From Chlamydiota bacterium (GTDB lineage: Bacteria > Chlamydiota > Chlamydiia > Chlamydiales > JAJFMI01): DNA of 10,425 nucleotides. This document shows, one piece after another, positions 1 to 6,708 of this stretch. The first letter of the stretch is position 1. Every line of letters begins with the position of its first letter. The DNA is taken from NCBI GenBank assembly GCA_021772235.1, contig JAJFMI010000141.1, forward strand, positions 1-10,425. Direction: 5' to 3'. The position numbers and the translations under genes are program-made. The notes under the pieces were generated by a model. It was not told where the DNA came from. It saw only the letters and a program-made list of their open reading frames with translations, and did no database searches.

Positions 1-480
1 GAAGAGATCATTTTAATGCTTGATGGAGACGACTGGCTCGCTCATACAAATGTCCTAAAAACTCTCAATAGAGTATATCAGCAAAATGACCCTGAAATTT
101 GGTTCGCCTTCAGTCAATTTCAAAACAGATCAAATGGAAAAAAAGGGTGGGGACGCCCAGTTCCCCAATCAGTAATTCGAAAAAATTCCTTTCGATCTTA
201 TCCCCACATACCAACGCATTTGCGTACATTTTACGGTTGGATATTTAAGAAGATCGACAAAGAAGACCTTATGTACAAAGGAGACTTCTACCGCATGACA
301 GGCGATACCGCATTTCTTTTACCCATTATCGAAATGGCACGCGATCATTTTACTTTTATTGACGACGTTCTTTATATTTATAACGACAAGAACCCAATTA
401 GCGACCACAAAATCGACTGGGATATGCAGATGCGTTATAACAGATTGATTCGCAAAAAGAGTCCGTATAAACCATTATGA
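1..480 (+). CDS. family 2 glycosyltransferase, C-terminal part (5' end outside window)
   Basis: This is the C-terminal part of a GT2-type glycosyltransferase, about 159 visible residues. The reading frame is open to the first base: codons before the ATG at 16 read EEIIL and align with the DDEII stretch before the metal-binding motif of the next gene, so that ATG is internal and the gene begins upstream. The visible part starts at the DxD-type motif (LDGDDWLA), which in GT2 enzymes binds the divalent metal and nucleotide-sugar donor. It continues through the family's C-terminal blocks THLRTFYGWIFKKI, EDLMYKGDFY, DTAFLLPIIEMARDHFTF and VLYIYNDKNPISDH. It ends in an ATGA overlap with the next paralogue, so the two are probably translationally coupled. 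Donor and acceptor sugars cannot be inferred. The N-terminal membrane or signal segment seen in its paralogues would lie outside the window. Confidence 0.9.
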   Translation, partial: EEIILMLDGDDWLAHTNVLKTLNRVYQQNDPEIWFAFSQFQNRSNGKKGWGRPVPQSVIRKNSFRSYPHIPTHLRTFYGWIFKKIDKEDLMYKGDFYRMTGDTAFLLPIIEMARDHFTFIDDVLYIYNDKNPISDHKIDWDMQMRYNRLIRKKSPYKPL

Positions 481-1289
481 AAAAACTACTTTTTATCCTC
501 AGTGCGACTATTTCTCTATTTTCAAAAATAGAAGAAAAACCATTTGTTATTATCATTCCTTCTTATAACAATGAAAAATTCTGCATTGCGAACATCAATA
601 GCGCACTGGACCAGCGCTACAACAACTATCGCATAATCTTTATTAACGACTGCTCATCAGATAAAACATTGGAGCTTGTGAAGCGAACCGTTCACAAGTC
701 CCACAAAAAAGATATTGTTACGATAATTGATAACAATCAGAGACAACTCGCTCTTGCTAACTACTACCATGCGATTCACGAAAATACAAAAGATGATGAA
801 ATCATTCTCACCCTAGATGGCGATGATATGCTCGCCTCTCCTTATGTACTAAAACATCTCAATATCGTCTACTCAAACAAAAAAAAAGAAATCTGGCTCA
901 CTTATGGACAGATGCGCTTCCTCTCAAATCCAAAAGCGCGCTCCTGGGTTTCCGACATGCCCAAAAAAATAGTAAGAGAAAACCGCTTTCGAGAACATGT
1001 CCATTTACCATCACACCTGCGAACCTTCTACTCCTGGCTTTTCAAACTAATTAATAAAGAAGATCTAATGGAAAATGGAGAGTTCTATCCCATGACCTGG
1101 GATGTTGCCATGATGCTTCCAATGATTGAAATGGCACGTGATCATTTTACCTTCATCCCTCACGTGCTCTACATTTACAATGATATCAATAACCTTAGCG
1201 ATCATCGTGTCGATGAAAGCCTTCAGCGCAACCTAAATTTAGAAATTCGCGCAAAGCCGCCCTATTTTCCCCTCCCATGCCGCCCATAA
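477..1289 (+). CDS. family 2 glycosyltransferase with N-terminal signal sequence
   Basis: A complete GT-A fold GT2 protein of 270 residues. Residues 1-16 are a short basic and hydrophobic signal-like segment (MKKLLFILSATISLFS). The catalytic domain follows at once: nucleotide-binding start FVIIIPSYNNEKFC (about 23-36), FINDCSSDKT (55-64), metal-binding DGDD (114-117), and the C-terminal blocks SHLRTFYSWLFK (179-190), MTWDVAMMLPMIEMARDHF (206-224) and LYIYND (231-236). All expected GT2 motifs are intact, so it is probably an active sugar transferase of unknown donor and acceptor. The start is fixed by the ATGA overlap with the previous gene and has no strong Shine-Dalgarno sequence, consistent with coupling. 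The last 13 bases overlap the next paralogue. A signal sequence directly abutting the GT domain is unusual, because bacterial GT2 enzymes normally act in the cytosol. It may be a cleaved signal peptide or an uncleaved anchor. Confidence 0.93.
   Translation: MKKLLFILSATISLFSKIEEKPFVIIIPSYNNEKFCIANINSALDQRYNNYRIIFINDCSSDKTLELVKRTVHKSHKKDIVTIIDNNQRQLALANYYHAIHENTKDDEIILTLDGDDMLASPYVLKHLNIVYSNKKKEIWLTYGQMRFLSNPKARSWVSDMPKKIVRENRFREHVHLPSHLRTFYSWLFKLINKEDLMENGEFYPMTWDVAMMLPMIEMARDHFTFIPHVLYIYNDINNLSDHRVDESLQRNLNLEIRAKPPYFPLPCRP
1119..1159 (+). repeat. conserved 41-base block shared between GT2 paralogues, copy 1
   Basis: This block encodes PMIEMARDHFTFIP and matches 1949-1989 with a single difference (T against C at base 20 of the block). 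A shorter, slightly more diverged version lies at 331-360. It lies within coding sequence and reflects tandem gene duplication, or gene conversion between copies, rather than a mobile repeat. Confidence 0.75.
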
Positions 1290-2107
1290 AGTTCTCACTT
1301 GCTTCTCCCCTGGTCTTTCTCGCAGGATTTTTTCTCTTCTATCCTGTCCACTTAGTAAAAAAAGAGCCAGTTCCTAAAGAGCAAAAACCCTTTGTCATCT
1401 TAATCCCCTCCTATAACAATGAAAAATACTGTGTCGCAAATATCCATAGCGCTCTTAACCAAAATTACGAAAACTACCGAATCATTTTTATTAACGACTG
1501 CTCTAGCGACAAAACTTTAGAACTTGTTACAAATGAAACCAGCTCATTTTCAAAAATTGTGATCATCAACAATAAAGAGCGCAAGCTCGCACTTGCCAAT
1601 ATCTATCACACAATCCACAACGAAATAGAAGACGATGAAATTGTTGTTACATTGGATGGAGATGACCGACTTGCCCATCCAAATGTCTTAAACCATCTCA
1701 ATAAAATCTATTCCGAGCGCGATATTTGGTTGACGTACGGACAATACCAAGAACAACGCAGCTGCAAAAAAGGTTTTGCAGGCCCTATACCCGAAAAAAT
1801 TGTTCAATCCAATTCCTTTCGCAAACATCCAGCACTGCCCACACACCTCAGAACATTTTATGCCTGGCTCTTTAAACATATCGATCTAAATGACCTACAA
1901 AAAAACGGCCAATTTTACTCCATGAGCTGGGACTCCGCCTGCATGCTACCAATGATTGAAATGGCACGCGATCATTTTACCTTCATCCCGGAAATCCTCT
2001 ATATCTATAACGACAATAACCCCTTAAGCGACCATCAAATCGATCAAAAAGTCCAATTTGCTATAAACCAAGAAATACGAAACAAGCCCGCATACCAACC
2101 TCTATGA
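1277..2107 (+). CDS. family 2 glycosyltransferase with N-terminal membrane anchor
   Basis: The third tandem GT2 paralogue, 276 residues. Residues 6-24 form a hydrophobic segment (around LVFLAGFFLFYPV) followed by the charged linker KKEPVPKEQ, more like an uncleaved type II anchor than a cleaved signal peptide. GT2 motifs: FVILIPSYNNEKYC (39-52), FINDCSSDKT (71-80), DGDD (127-130), THLRTFYAWLFK (189-200), MSWDSACMLPMIEMARDHF (216-234) and LYIYNDNNPLSDH (241-253). It is closest in sequence to the preceding gene, including a near-identical 41-base stretch, which points to fairly recent duplication. The ATG at 1277 lies inside the end of the previous gene with no clear Shine-Dalgarno sequence, so translation probably depends on coupling. 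It ends in an ATGA overlap with the next gene. Substrates are unknown. Confidence 0.93.
   Translation: MPPIKFSLASPLVFLAGFFLFYPVHLVKKEPVPKEQKPFVILIPSYNNEKYCVANIHSALNQNYENYRIIFINDCSSDKTLELVTNETSSFSKIVIINNKERKLALANIYHTIHNEIEDDEIVVTLDGDDRLAHPNVLNHLNKIYSERDIWLTYGQYQEQRSCKKGFAGPIPEKIVQSNSFRKHPALPTHLRTFYAWLFKHIDLNDLQKNGQFYSMSWDSACMLPMIEMARDHFTFIPEILYIYNDNNPLSDHQIDQKVQFAINQEIRNKPAYQPL
1949..1989 (+). repeat. conserved 41-base block shared between GT2 paralogues, copy 2
   Basis: The partner of the block at 1119-1159, with 40 of 41 bases identical, in the next paralogue. The flanking codons differ much more, so this segment is either under strong constraint or has been homogenised by recombination. 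The fourth paralogue, around 2780-2820, does not share the block at nucleotide level. Confidence 0.75.
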
Positions 2108-2946
2108 AATATTTCCTAGCTTTTCTTATTGGCTTTGCAATGAACTTTGGAATCGGACAGTTAACCCCAAAATACCAAATCGCTACCTCTTTTCCTACAA
2201 CTGAAGAGAAACCCTTTGCTATACTCATGTGCGGCTACAACACAGAAAAGTACCTAGAAAAAGCCCTGCAATCCATTTTAGAACAAGAATATACTAACTA
2301 CCGCCTCATCTATATCGATGACGCATCTAAAGATAATAGTTTTGAACTCGTAAAAGCAACCCTTAAAAACCATAAAAAAATAGAAAGCCTCCTCATTCAA
2401 AACCCTGTGAATGTGGGAGCGATGGCCAATCTTAAAAGAGGGTTTGACCTCTGTAATGATCATGAAATTATTGTGCATCTTGATTCAGACGACCTTCTGT
2501 CTCACCCTTACGTCTTAAAAAAACTCAACGAAATCTATGCCAATCCCGATGTCTGGTTAACTTATGGCTCCTACCTCGATATCCCCACATATGCGCCAGG
2601 AAAATTTGCACGACCAATCTCTAAACAGGCCCTCAAAAAAGGCAAAATTCGCAAACTTCCCTGGTTTGCATCCCATCTTCGTACCTACTACGCAGGCCTA
2701 GCAAAAAAAATTCGCGAAGAAGATCTCATGATAGAGGGGAAATTTCTTCCTTCAACCTCAGATTTAGCGACCATGTACCCGATGATTGAAATGGCTGGCA
2801 CACACGCTTTCTTCGTTCCAGAATGCCTCCATCAATATCTAGTGAACAATCCGACAAGCGACTGTTATATTCGCCAAAACACCCAAAGCGCACTGGCACA
2901 AGAAATCCGCAACAAACCCTCCTACGCCCCTCTTACAACACTCTAA
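2104..2946 (+). CDS. divergent family 2 glycosyltransferase with N-terminal membrane anchor
   Basis: The fourth GT2 paralogue in the tandem run, 280 residues. The N-terminal 20 residues are hydrophobic (MKYFLAFLIGFAMNFGIGQL), followed by a short linker and the GT-A domain. Motifs: FAILMCGYNTEKYLEKALQS (38-57), YIDDASKDNSFELV (70-83), HLDSDD with DSDD at 127-130, SHLRTYYAGLAKKI (190-203), TSDLATMYPMIEMAG (218-232). It is the most diverged member: the usual DGDD is DSDD (DxD preserved), ARDHFTF becomes AGTHAFF, and the final LYIYND becomes LHQYLVN. It keeps the NVGAMANLKRG stretch typical of GT2 enzymes. These changes suggest a different donor or acceptor from its neighbours. It starts at an ATGA overlap and its stop codon lies 14 bases inside the convergent gene on the other strand. 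Confidence 0.92.
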   Translation: MKYFLAFLIGFAMNFGIGQLTPKYQIATSFPTTEEKPFAILMCGYNTEKYLEKALQSILEQEYTNYRLIYIDDASKDNSFELVKATLKNHKKIESLLIQNPVNVGAMANLKRGFDLCNDHEIIVHLDSDDLLSHPYVLKKLNEIYANPDVWLTYGSYLDIPTYAPGKFARPISKQALKKGKIRKLPWFASHLRTYYAGLAKKIREEDLMIEGKFLPSTSDLATMYPMIEMAGTHAFFVPECLHQYLVNNPTSDCYIRQNTQSALAQEIRNKPSYAPLTTL

Positions 2947-4000
2947 AAGCAGCACGCCATTTTTCTATTGTCTTTTCGTGATGCTCCTTTGAAGCTTGAA
3001 GAATCCGCTCTCTTTTTGCTTGATAATCGGTCGTCTCAACTTTTTTTACGAGATCTTCCCATGAATCAAAGTAGACAAATAGCTGTTTAAAGTCAGGATG
3101 ATACCACTCTGAATCCCCAATATACTTTGCAGAAAATGGAGGAGTCCAAAAAAACTGCCTTCTTTTAGCCAACTGCAAAAGAAACTTTTTTGATGGGATA
3201 AAATAGATAAGACCATTGGCCCAATTTTCAAACAGGGCGAGGTTGGACCACGCATAAGGAATATGAATAATCCCTTTAAAAGTTTTCAAGTCGCCTGGGC
3301 CTGAATAGCGCCCACGATAGTTTGGTATTCCCAAAGAAGTGATTTTTTTAGATAGATTCATCAAGATCGTATCATTGTGATAAGGCGGCACAAAAAAAGT
3401 CTCTTCTCTCACAATTTTTTTTGGGATTGCAGATGTTTTCCCCACATAGTCACACCCCCCACCTGAAGGACGGATCACCTCATTCCAAGCAAAAATATTG
3501 TATTTGATCTGAGCATGGCGATGCTCAAAAGGAGTGTATGAAAAGACCTGCACATTTTCTCGATTTTTCGTAGAAGCAATAAGCTGAAAGTACTCTTTAT
3601 CTGGAAACTTGCAGTCAAGAGAAGCTCTATCAGCATAATCAAACCGGTTGCAAACCCAAATAATTAACGGTTTTTTCCAATTATTTTGCAAAAAGATACG
3701 CGAGAGCGCTGTCGTGTCCGAAGTGATCACTACATCAAATTCATCAAACATCTCAAAATGGAGATCCCAAATTCTCTTGGCACGATCATGACCAATATTA
3801 TAAAGCGCAGAGCCTGAGGCTACACCATCAAACTCTTTTGGTTTTAAATCATGAATATAAAGAGTTGTTAGATCTAAGCCTAACTGGTCCGCCACATACT
3901 CAAATTCCTTTGCGCAACCAGTATGAAACGTAAGATGCAAAACCTTTGTCTGAGATAGCAGGGGAAAGATAAGCCCCAAGAAAAGAAATAGTTTTTTCAT
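2933..4000 (-). CDS. exported GT-B-like (putative glycosyltransferase) protein
   Basis: A 355-residue protein that I do not recognise as a named family. Residues 1-16 (MKKLFLFLGLIFPLLS) form a good signal peptide, with likely cleavage before QTK. The mature part starts with a Rossmann-like strand and loop (KVLHLTFHTGCAKEFEYVAD, 19-38), followed by FDVVITSDTTALSRIF (88-103) and PLIIWVCNRFDYAD (111-124). The second half has GIPNYRGRYSGPGDLKTFKG (224-243) and then IHIPYAWSNLALFENWANGL (245-264) leading into IYFIPS. That late block resembles the C-terminal donor-binding half of GT-B glycosyltransferases, where an acidic residue contacts the nucleotide sugar and a small-residue turn follows (here FENWANG). 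Function is therefore inferred from fold-like pattern and context, not from a known motif. It is transcribed alone, against the flanking genes: it overlaps the GT2 run end to end and diverges from the methyltransferase-like gene. No clear Shine-Dalgarno sequence precedes the ATG. Confidence 0.7.
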   Translation of the reverse strand: MKKLFLFLGLIFPLLSQTKVLHLTFHTGCAKEFEYVADQLGLDLTTLYIHDLKPKEFDGVASGSALYNIGHDRAKRIWDLHFEMFDEFDVVITSDTTALSRIFLQNNWKKPLIIWVCNRFDYADRASLDCKFPDKEYFQLIASTKNRENVQVFSYTPFEHRHAQIKYNIFAWNEVIRPSGGGCDYVGKTSAIPKKIVREETFFVPPYHNDTILMNLSKKITSLGIPNYRGRYSGPGDLKTFKGIIHIPYAWSNLALFENWANGLIYFIPSKKFLLQLAKRRQFFWTPPFSAKYIGDSEWYHPDFKQLFVYFDSWEDLVKKVETTDYQAKRERILQASKEHHEKTIEKWRAAFRVL

Positions 4001-4087
4001 ATCGCAATGAAAACATAATACCTGGAGAGAATCAAGAAATTTTTCTGGATTTATTCCTTACACTAATCTAGGATAAGCCTTTTACAC

Positions 4088-4091
4088 GGAG
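4088..4091 (+). promoter_or_regulatory. Shine-Dalgarno site of the methyltransferase-like gene
   Basis: GGAG lies 6 bases before the ATG at 4098, ideal spacing, and fixes that start. The 97-base divergent gap upstream must hold promoters for both directions. The only + strand candidate I see, TGGATT (4046-4051) with a 17-base spacer to TAGGAT (4069-4074), is weak. Confidence 0.65.
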
Positions 4092-4097
4092 TTCATT

Positions 4098-4865
4098 ATG
4101 AAAGCAGTTATCTTAAGCTCTATACTTGCAACATGCGCGCTTACCGCCACTGCAAGTGATAGCTTGATCCCCTACAAAAAATACATAGATCAGGGCACCC
4201 TTGGTGGCCAAGACTGGCCAAAAAATGAGAGAATTCCTCGATCCCGTTTTTACACTTTTAAAAAAGCTTTCGATCATTTTGAAGAGATCGATGGAAAAAT
4301 TGTTGTAGAACTAGGAACCTCAAGAAGCTTTACTCATGGCGGTCATCCGGGCTGCAATAAAGACAACACAAAATATTGGACACCAGAATCTCCTGAAAAC
4401 TGGGATTGGGGCGCAGGTTTTTTTACACGAATGGCTTGCGAGTGTCTCGTTCATCTCAATCCGGAAATACACACGATTGACATCTGCGCTAAGCACATCA
4501 AGCGGTGTAAACATATGACTGCTGATTTTAAGCCCTATCTAAAATATCACGTAACTTCTTCTACTACATTTTTAAAAAAATGCCGCTTTGAAAATGGGAT
4601 AGATCTTCTTTATTTAGACACTGGTGACATGACTCCTATTGAACCAACAGCCCGCTTGCATCTTGCCGAAGCAAAAATCATTGTAGAACGTGATTTAATT
4701 GCACCTAATGGATTGATTTTGATTGATGATGTTCGTAGTCAAGTGCCTCGAATGTTTGGTGAAAAATCTCATTTAGGAAAAGCAAAATACTCTCTTCCCT
4801 ACTTTTTGGACCACGGTTTTGAAATTGTAATGGATGAGTACCAGACCCTCTTAAGAAAAAAATGA
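4098..4865 (+). CDS. exported class I SAM-dependent methyltransferase-like protein
   Basis: A 255-residue protein with a classic cleavable signal peptide (MKAVILSSILATCALTATAS, cleavage near residue 18-20). The body has the layout of a class I methyltransferase: motif I KIVVELGTSRSFTHGG (67-82), an acidic residue ending strand 2 in IHTIDIC (124-130), strand 4 GIDLLYLDTGD (167-177) and strand 5 APNGLILIDDV (202-212), all typical of the methyltransferase-24 type that methylates sugars and small molecules. About 40 residues between motif I and strand 2 form a long insertion rich in Trp, Gly and Cys. Six cysteines lie in the mature part, which could form disulfides outside the cytosol. The start is supported by GGAG. 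The stop overlaps the next gene in ATGA, so the two are coupled. SAM is normally cytosolic, so a signal peptide here is odd. The acceptor is unknown; a glycan made by the neighbours is a reasonable guess. Confidence 0.75.
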   Translation: MKAVILSSILATCALTATASDSLIPYKKYIDQGTLGGQDWPKNERIPRSRFYTFKKAFDHFEEIDGKIVVELGTSRSFTHGGHPGCNKDNTKYWTPESPENWDWGAGFFTRMACECLVHLNPEIHTIDICAKHIKRCKHMTADFKPYLKYHVTSSTTFLKKCRFENGIDLLYLDTGDMTPIEPTARLHLAEAKIIVERDLIAPNGLILIDDVRSQVPRMFGEKSHLGKAKYSLPYFLDHGFEIVMDEYQTLLRKK

Positions 4866-5824
4866 GAGTTTTGCTCTTCTCGCTATTGTTGACTTTCTCC
4901 CTCATTTCAGAGCCTTTTGATAAGGTTGTGATCTGGGGGCATAAACTTCATACGCATACACATTCATATATTCACAGTGCCTTTTATCGCGCTTTTAAGC
5001 ATCTAGGTTATGAAACCTATTGGTTAGATGAAAAAGATGACTTGCAACGATACAATTTATCCAACGCCCTGTTTATCACCGAAGGGCAAGTGGATAAAAA
5101 AATCCCTATCCGGGATGATTGTTATTATTTTTTACATAACTGCTCTGATTTTAAAAAGTATATTCCTCTACGAGAGAAAGGGCGAACTTTTACTTTTCAG
5201 GTCTATACAGACGATGTATTAAAGCTTGATTTTGTGACTGAATACGCTCCTTTTCATTACTACTCTACAGAGCATCGCATTCTTTTTATGCCCTGGGCAA
5301 CAGACCTTCTCCCTCACGAAATAAACGAAAACAAAACCCGACTTCTTCATACAAAAAAAGAAAAGAAAATTTACTGGATTGGTTCAATAGGAGGCGGAAC
5401 ATTTGGAAATATTGAAAACATTCATCCCTTTAAATTGGCCTGTAAAAAAAATAAAATCCCTTTCATTGTTAAACACCATGTGAGTATTCAAGAACACCGT
5501 GACTTAATTATGCGCTCTTACATAGCACCTACAATTGTTGGGCCCTGGCAAGCACGACAGGGTTATATACCTTGCCGTATATTCAAAAATATTAGCTATG
5601 GCCAAATGGGTGTCACAAACTCTAAACGTGCCTATGAAATTTGCGAAGAGAAAATTGTCTATGACCCAGACTGCAGAAAACTCTTCTCCCTCGCTGAAGA
5701 GAGGATTGAAAAAACCTCTAATGAAGAAATATTTGAACTCATGGATTTTGTCCGTGATCATCACACTTACATAAATCGCATAAAATTTATGCTTCAAATA
5801 TTTCAGGATTCTTTACCTCAATGA
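4862..5824 (+). CDS. exported GT-B-like (putative glycosyltransferase) protein
   Basis: A 320-residue protein of no family I can name. Residues 1-16 (MRVLLFSLLLTFSLIS) are a signal peptide. It is followed by the Rossmann-like start FDKVVIWGHKLHTHTHSYIH (19-38), with five histidines at 27, 30, 32, 34 and 38. Residues 168-178 (KKIYWIGSIGG) look like the opening strand of a second Rossmann domain. Residues 236-256 (from IPCRIFKNISYGQMGVTNS onward) resemble the 'RIFEALACG' donor-binding block of GT-B enzymes. The tail around FELMDFVRDHHTYINR (291-306) matches the helix found near the end of many such transferases. The glycosyltransferase call rests on these patterns and on context, so it is tentative. 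It is coupled to the methyltransferase-like gene through ATGA. It is not obviously a copy of the GT-B-like gene at 2933-4000, although both follow a signal peptide plus two-domain plan. Confidence 0.68.
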   Translation: MRVLLFSLLLTFSLISEPFDKVVIWGHKLHTHTHSYIHSAFYRAFKHLGYETYWLDEKDDLQRYNLSNALFITEGQVDKKIPIRDDCYYFLHNCSDFKKYIPLREKGRTFTFQVYTDDVLKLDFVTEYAPFHYYSTEHRILFMPWATDLLPHEINENKTRLLHTKKEKKIYWIGSIGGGTFGNIENIHPFKLACKKNKIPFIVKHHVSIQEHRDLIMRSYIAPTIVGPWQARQGYIPCRIFKNISYGQMGVTNSKRAYEICEEKIVYDPDCRKLFSLAEERIEKTSNEEIFELMDFVRDHHTYINRIKFMLQIFQDSLPQ

Positions 5825-5847
5825 TCTTTCTAAAAATCAAAGAAATG

Positions 5848-5864
5848 ACTTGTTAAAGTTTTTT
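5848..5864 (+). terminator. possible weak rho-independent terminator
   Basis: A short stem ACTT/AAGT with a GTTA loop is followed by a run of T, 24 bases after the stop of the + strand unit and inside the 74-base convergent gap. The stem is only 4 base pairs and AT-rich, so this is weak evidence. No comparable stem with a T-run serves the opposing operon. Confidence 0.3.
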
Positions 5865-5898
5865 ATAATATCAAATTAAACTCAAAATGCGAAAATGG

Positions 5899-6708
5899 CT
5901 AAATCCCTGTTTTTTGTTGATTAGTATAATTCGGAGCAAATTGATAGTGTTTTAAGTATCTTTCCCAAAGATGAGGGTAACTCTCCTTCACAACTTCATC
6001 AAATTGAATTCTTACTCTTTTAGGGATACGATTCGAATGAAAGCTAAGCTTTTTTCCACGCGACTGCGCTATCATAAAACCTCCAATTGAGTTTCTCCAC
6101 GCCAAACTTTTTTCTCGCTGTTCTTCGTAATTTGCGAAAAAATCATCCATAGCATCAGGGTCTTCCCCTAAAAAAGCTAATACTCTATCAAATACTTTTC
6201 GTGGTTTTTTTACCAGGTCTTCATAGTAAACAAGTAGTCGGTTCTCCTCAGGCCATTTGTCATAAAGTTCTAAATTTTTAAAATACCATAAAACATTTAG
6301 CTTTTTCCTTGGGTTTCCTGCTATATTTCTAATAATTTCAGATACACTACCTATACCATAATTTCTTATCATGCATTCGCGATAATTTCGGACAATTAAG
6401 ATAATTTTATCCTTCTCAGGACGATAAACTTTTTCGAGGTAATGCGGATGATGTGTATGGAGTAAAAGGGGTTTACTAAAATCAATTTCCAAATCAAAAT
6501 TTTCCCATAACCGGCTTTCTTTTTTCCAAAAGCGCTTGGCTCCATATGTGAGACACCATTGAAACCACATCGTACCGGATCTCGGGTAGGTCAAAAGAGC
6601 AGTTTTGCTTTCAATAGGATCCTCAGGAGGAGGAGGTGTCATATTCAAAACAACTTTTCCATAAACTGTTGTGAAACACAAAAGCAGTAAGAGTAGTATT
6701 TTTTTCAT
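5899..6708 (-). CDS. exported PAPS-dependent sulfotransferase
   Basis: A 269-residue sulfotransferase-domain protein and the last gene of the five-gene - strand operon. Residues 1-17 (MKKILLLLLLCFTTVYG) are a clear signal peptide. The 5'-phosphosulfate-binding loop is TYPRSGTMW (40-48; typical enzymes read YPKSGTTW). A histidine cluster at LLLHTHHPHY (81-90) is placed where the catalytic base usually lies. IILIVRNYRECMIRNY (102-117) matches the 3'-phosphate-binding RNPRD...S region, and LLVYYEDLVKKPRKVFDRVLAFLG (158-181) is the conserved YEDL block. The enzyme would move sulfate from PAPS to a hydroxyl or amine, here most plausibly on a sugar. The usual C-terminal RKGxxGDWK loop is not recognisable. 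The start is supported by the Shine-Dalgarno AGGAAGGA 8 bases upstream and an ATGA overlap with the previous gene. A signal peptide on this enzyme is typical of Golgi-type topology, not of cytosolic bacterial sulfotransferases. Confidence 0.85.
   Translation of the reverse strand: MKKILLLLLLCFTTVYGKVVLNMTPPPPEDPIESKTALLTYPRSGTMWFQWCLTYGAKRFWKKESRLWENFDLEIDFSKPLLLHTHHPHYLEKVYRPEKDKIILIVRNYRECMIRNYGIGSVSEIIRNIAGNPRKKLNVLWYFKNLELYDKWPEENRLLVYYEDLVKKPRKVFDRVLAFLGEDPDAMDDFFANYEEQREKSLAWRNSIGGFMIAQSRGKKLSFHSNRIPKRVRIQFDEVVKESYPHLWERYLKHYQFAPNYTNQQKTGI

Noticed and set aside
16..480. ATG at 16 as a genuine gene start
   Set aside because: The frame is open to base 1 and the preceding codons align with the paralogues just before DxD, so the gene starts upstream of the window.
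5504..5797. 97-codon open frame on the - strand
   Set aside because: It lies wholly antisense to the GT-B-like gene, with no recognisable motifs; a shadow frame.
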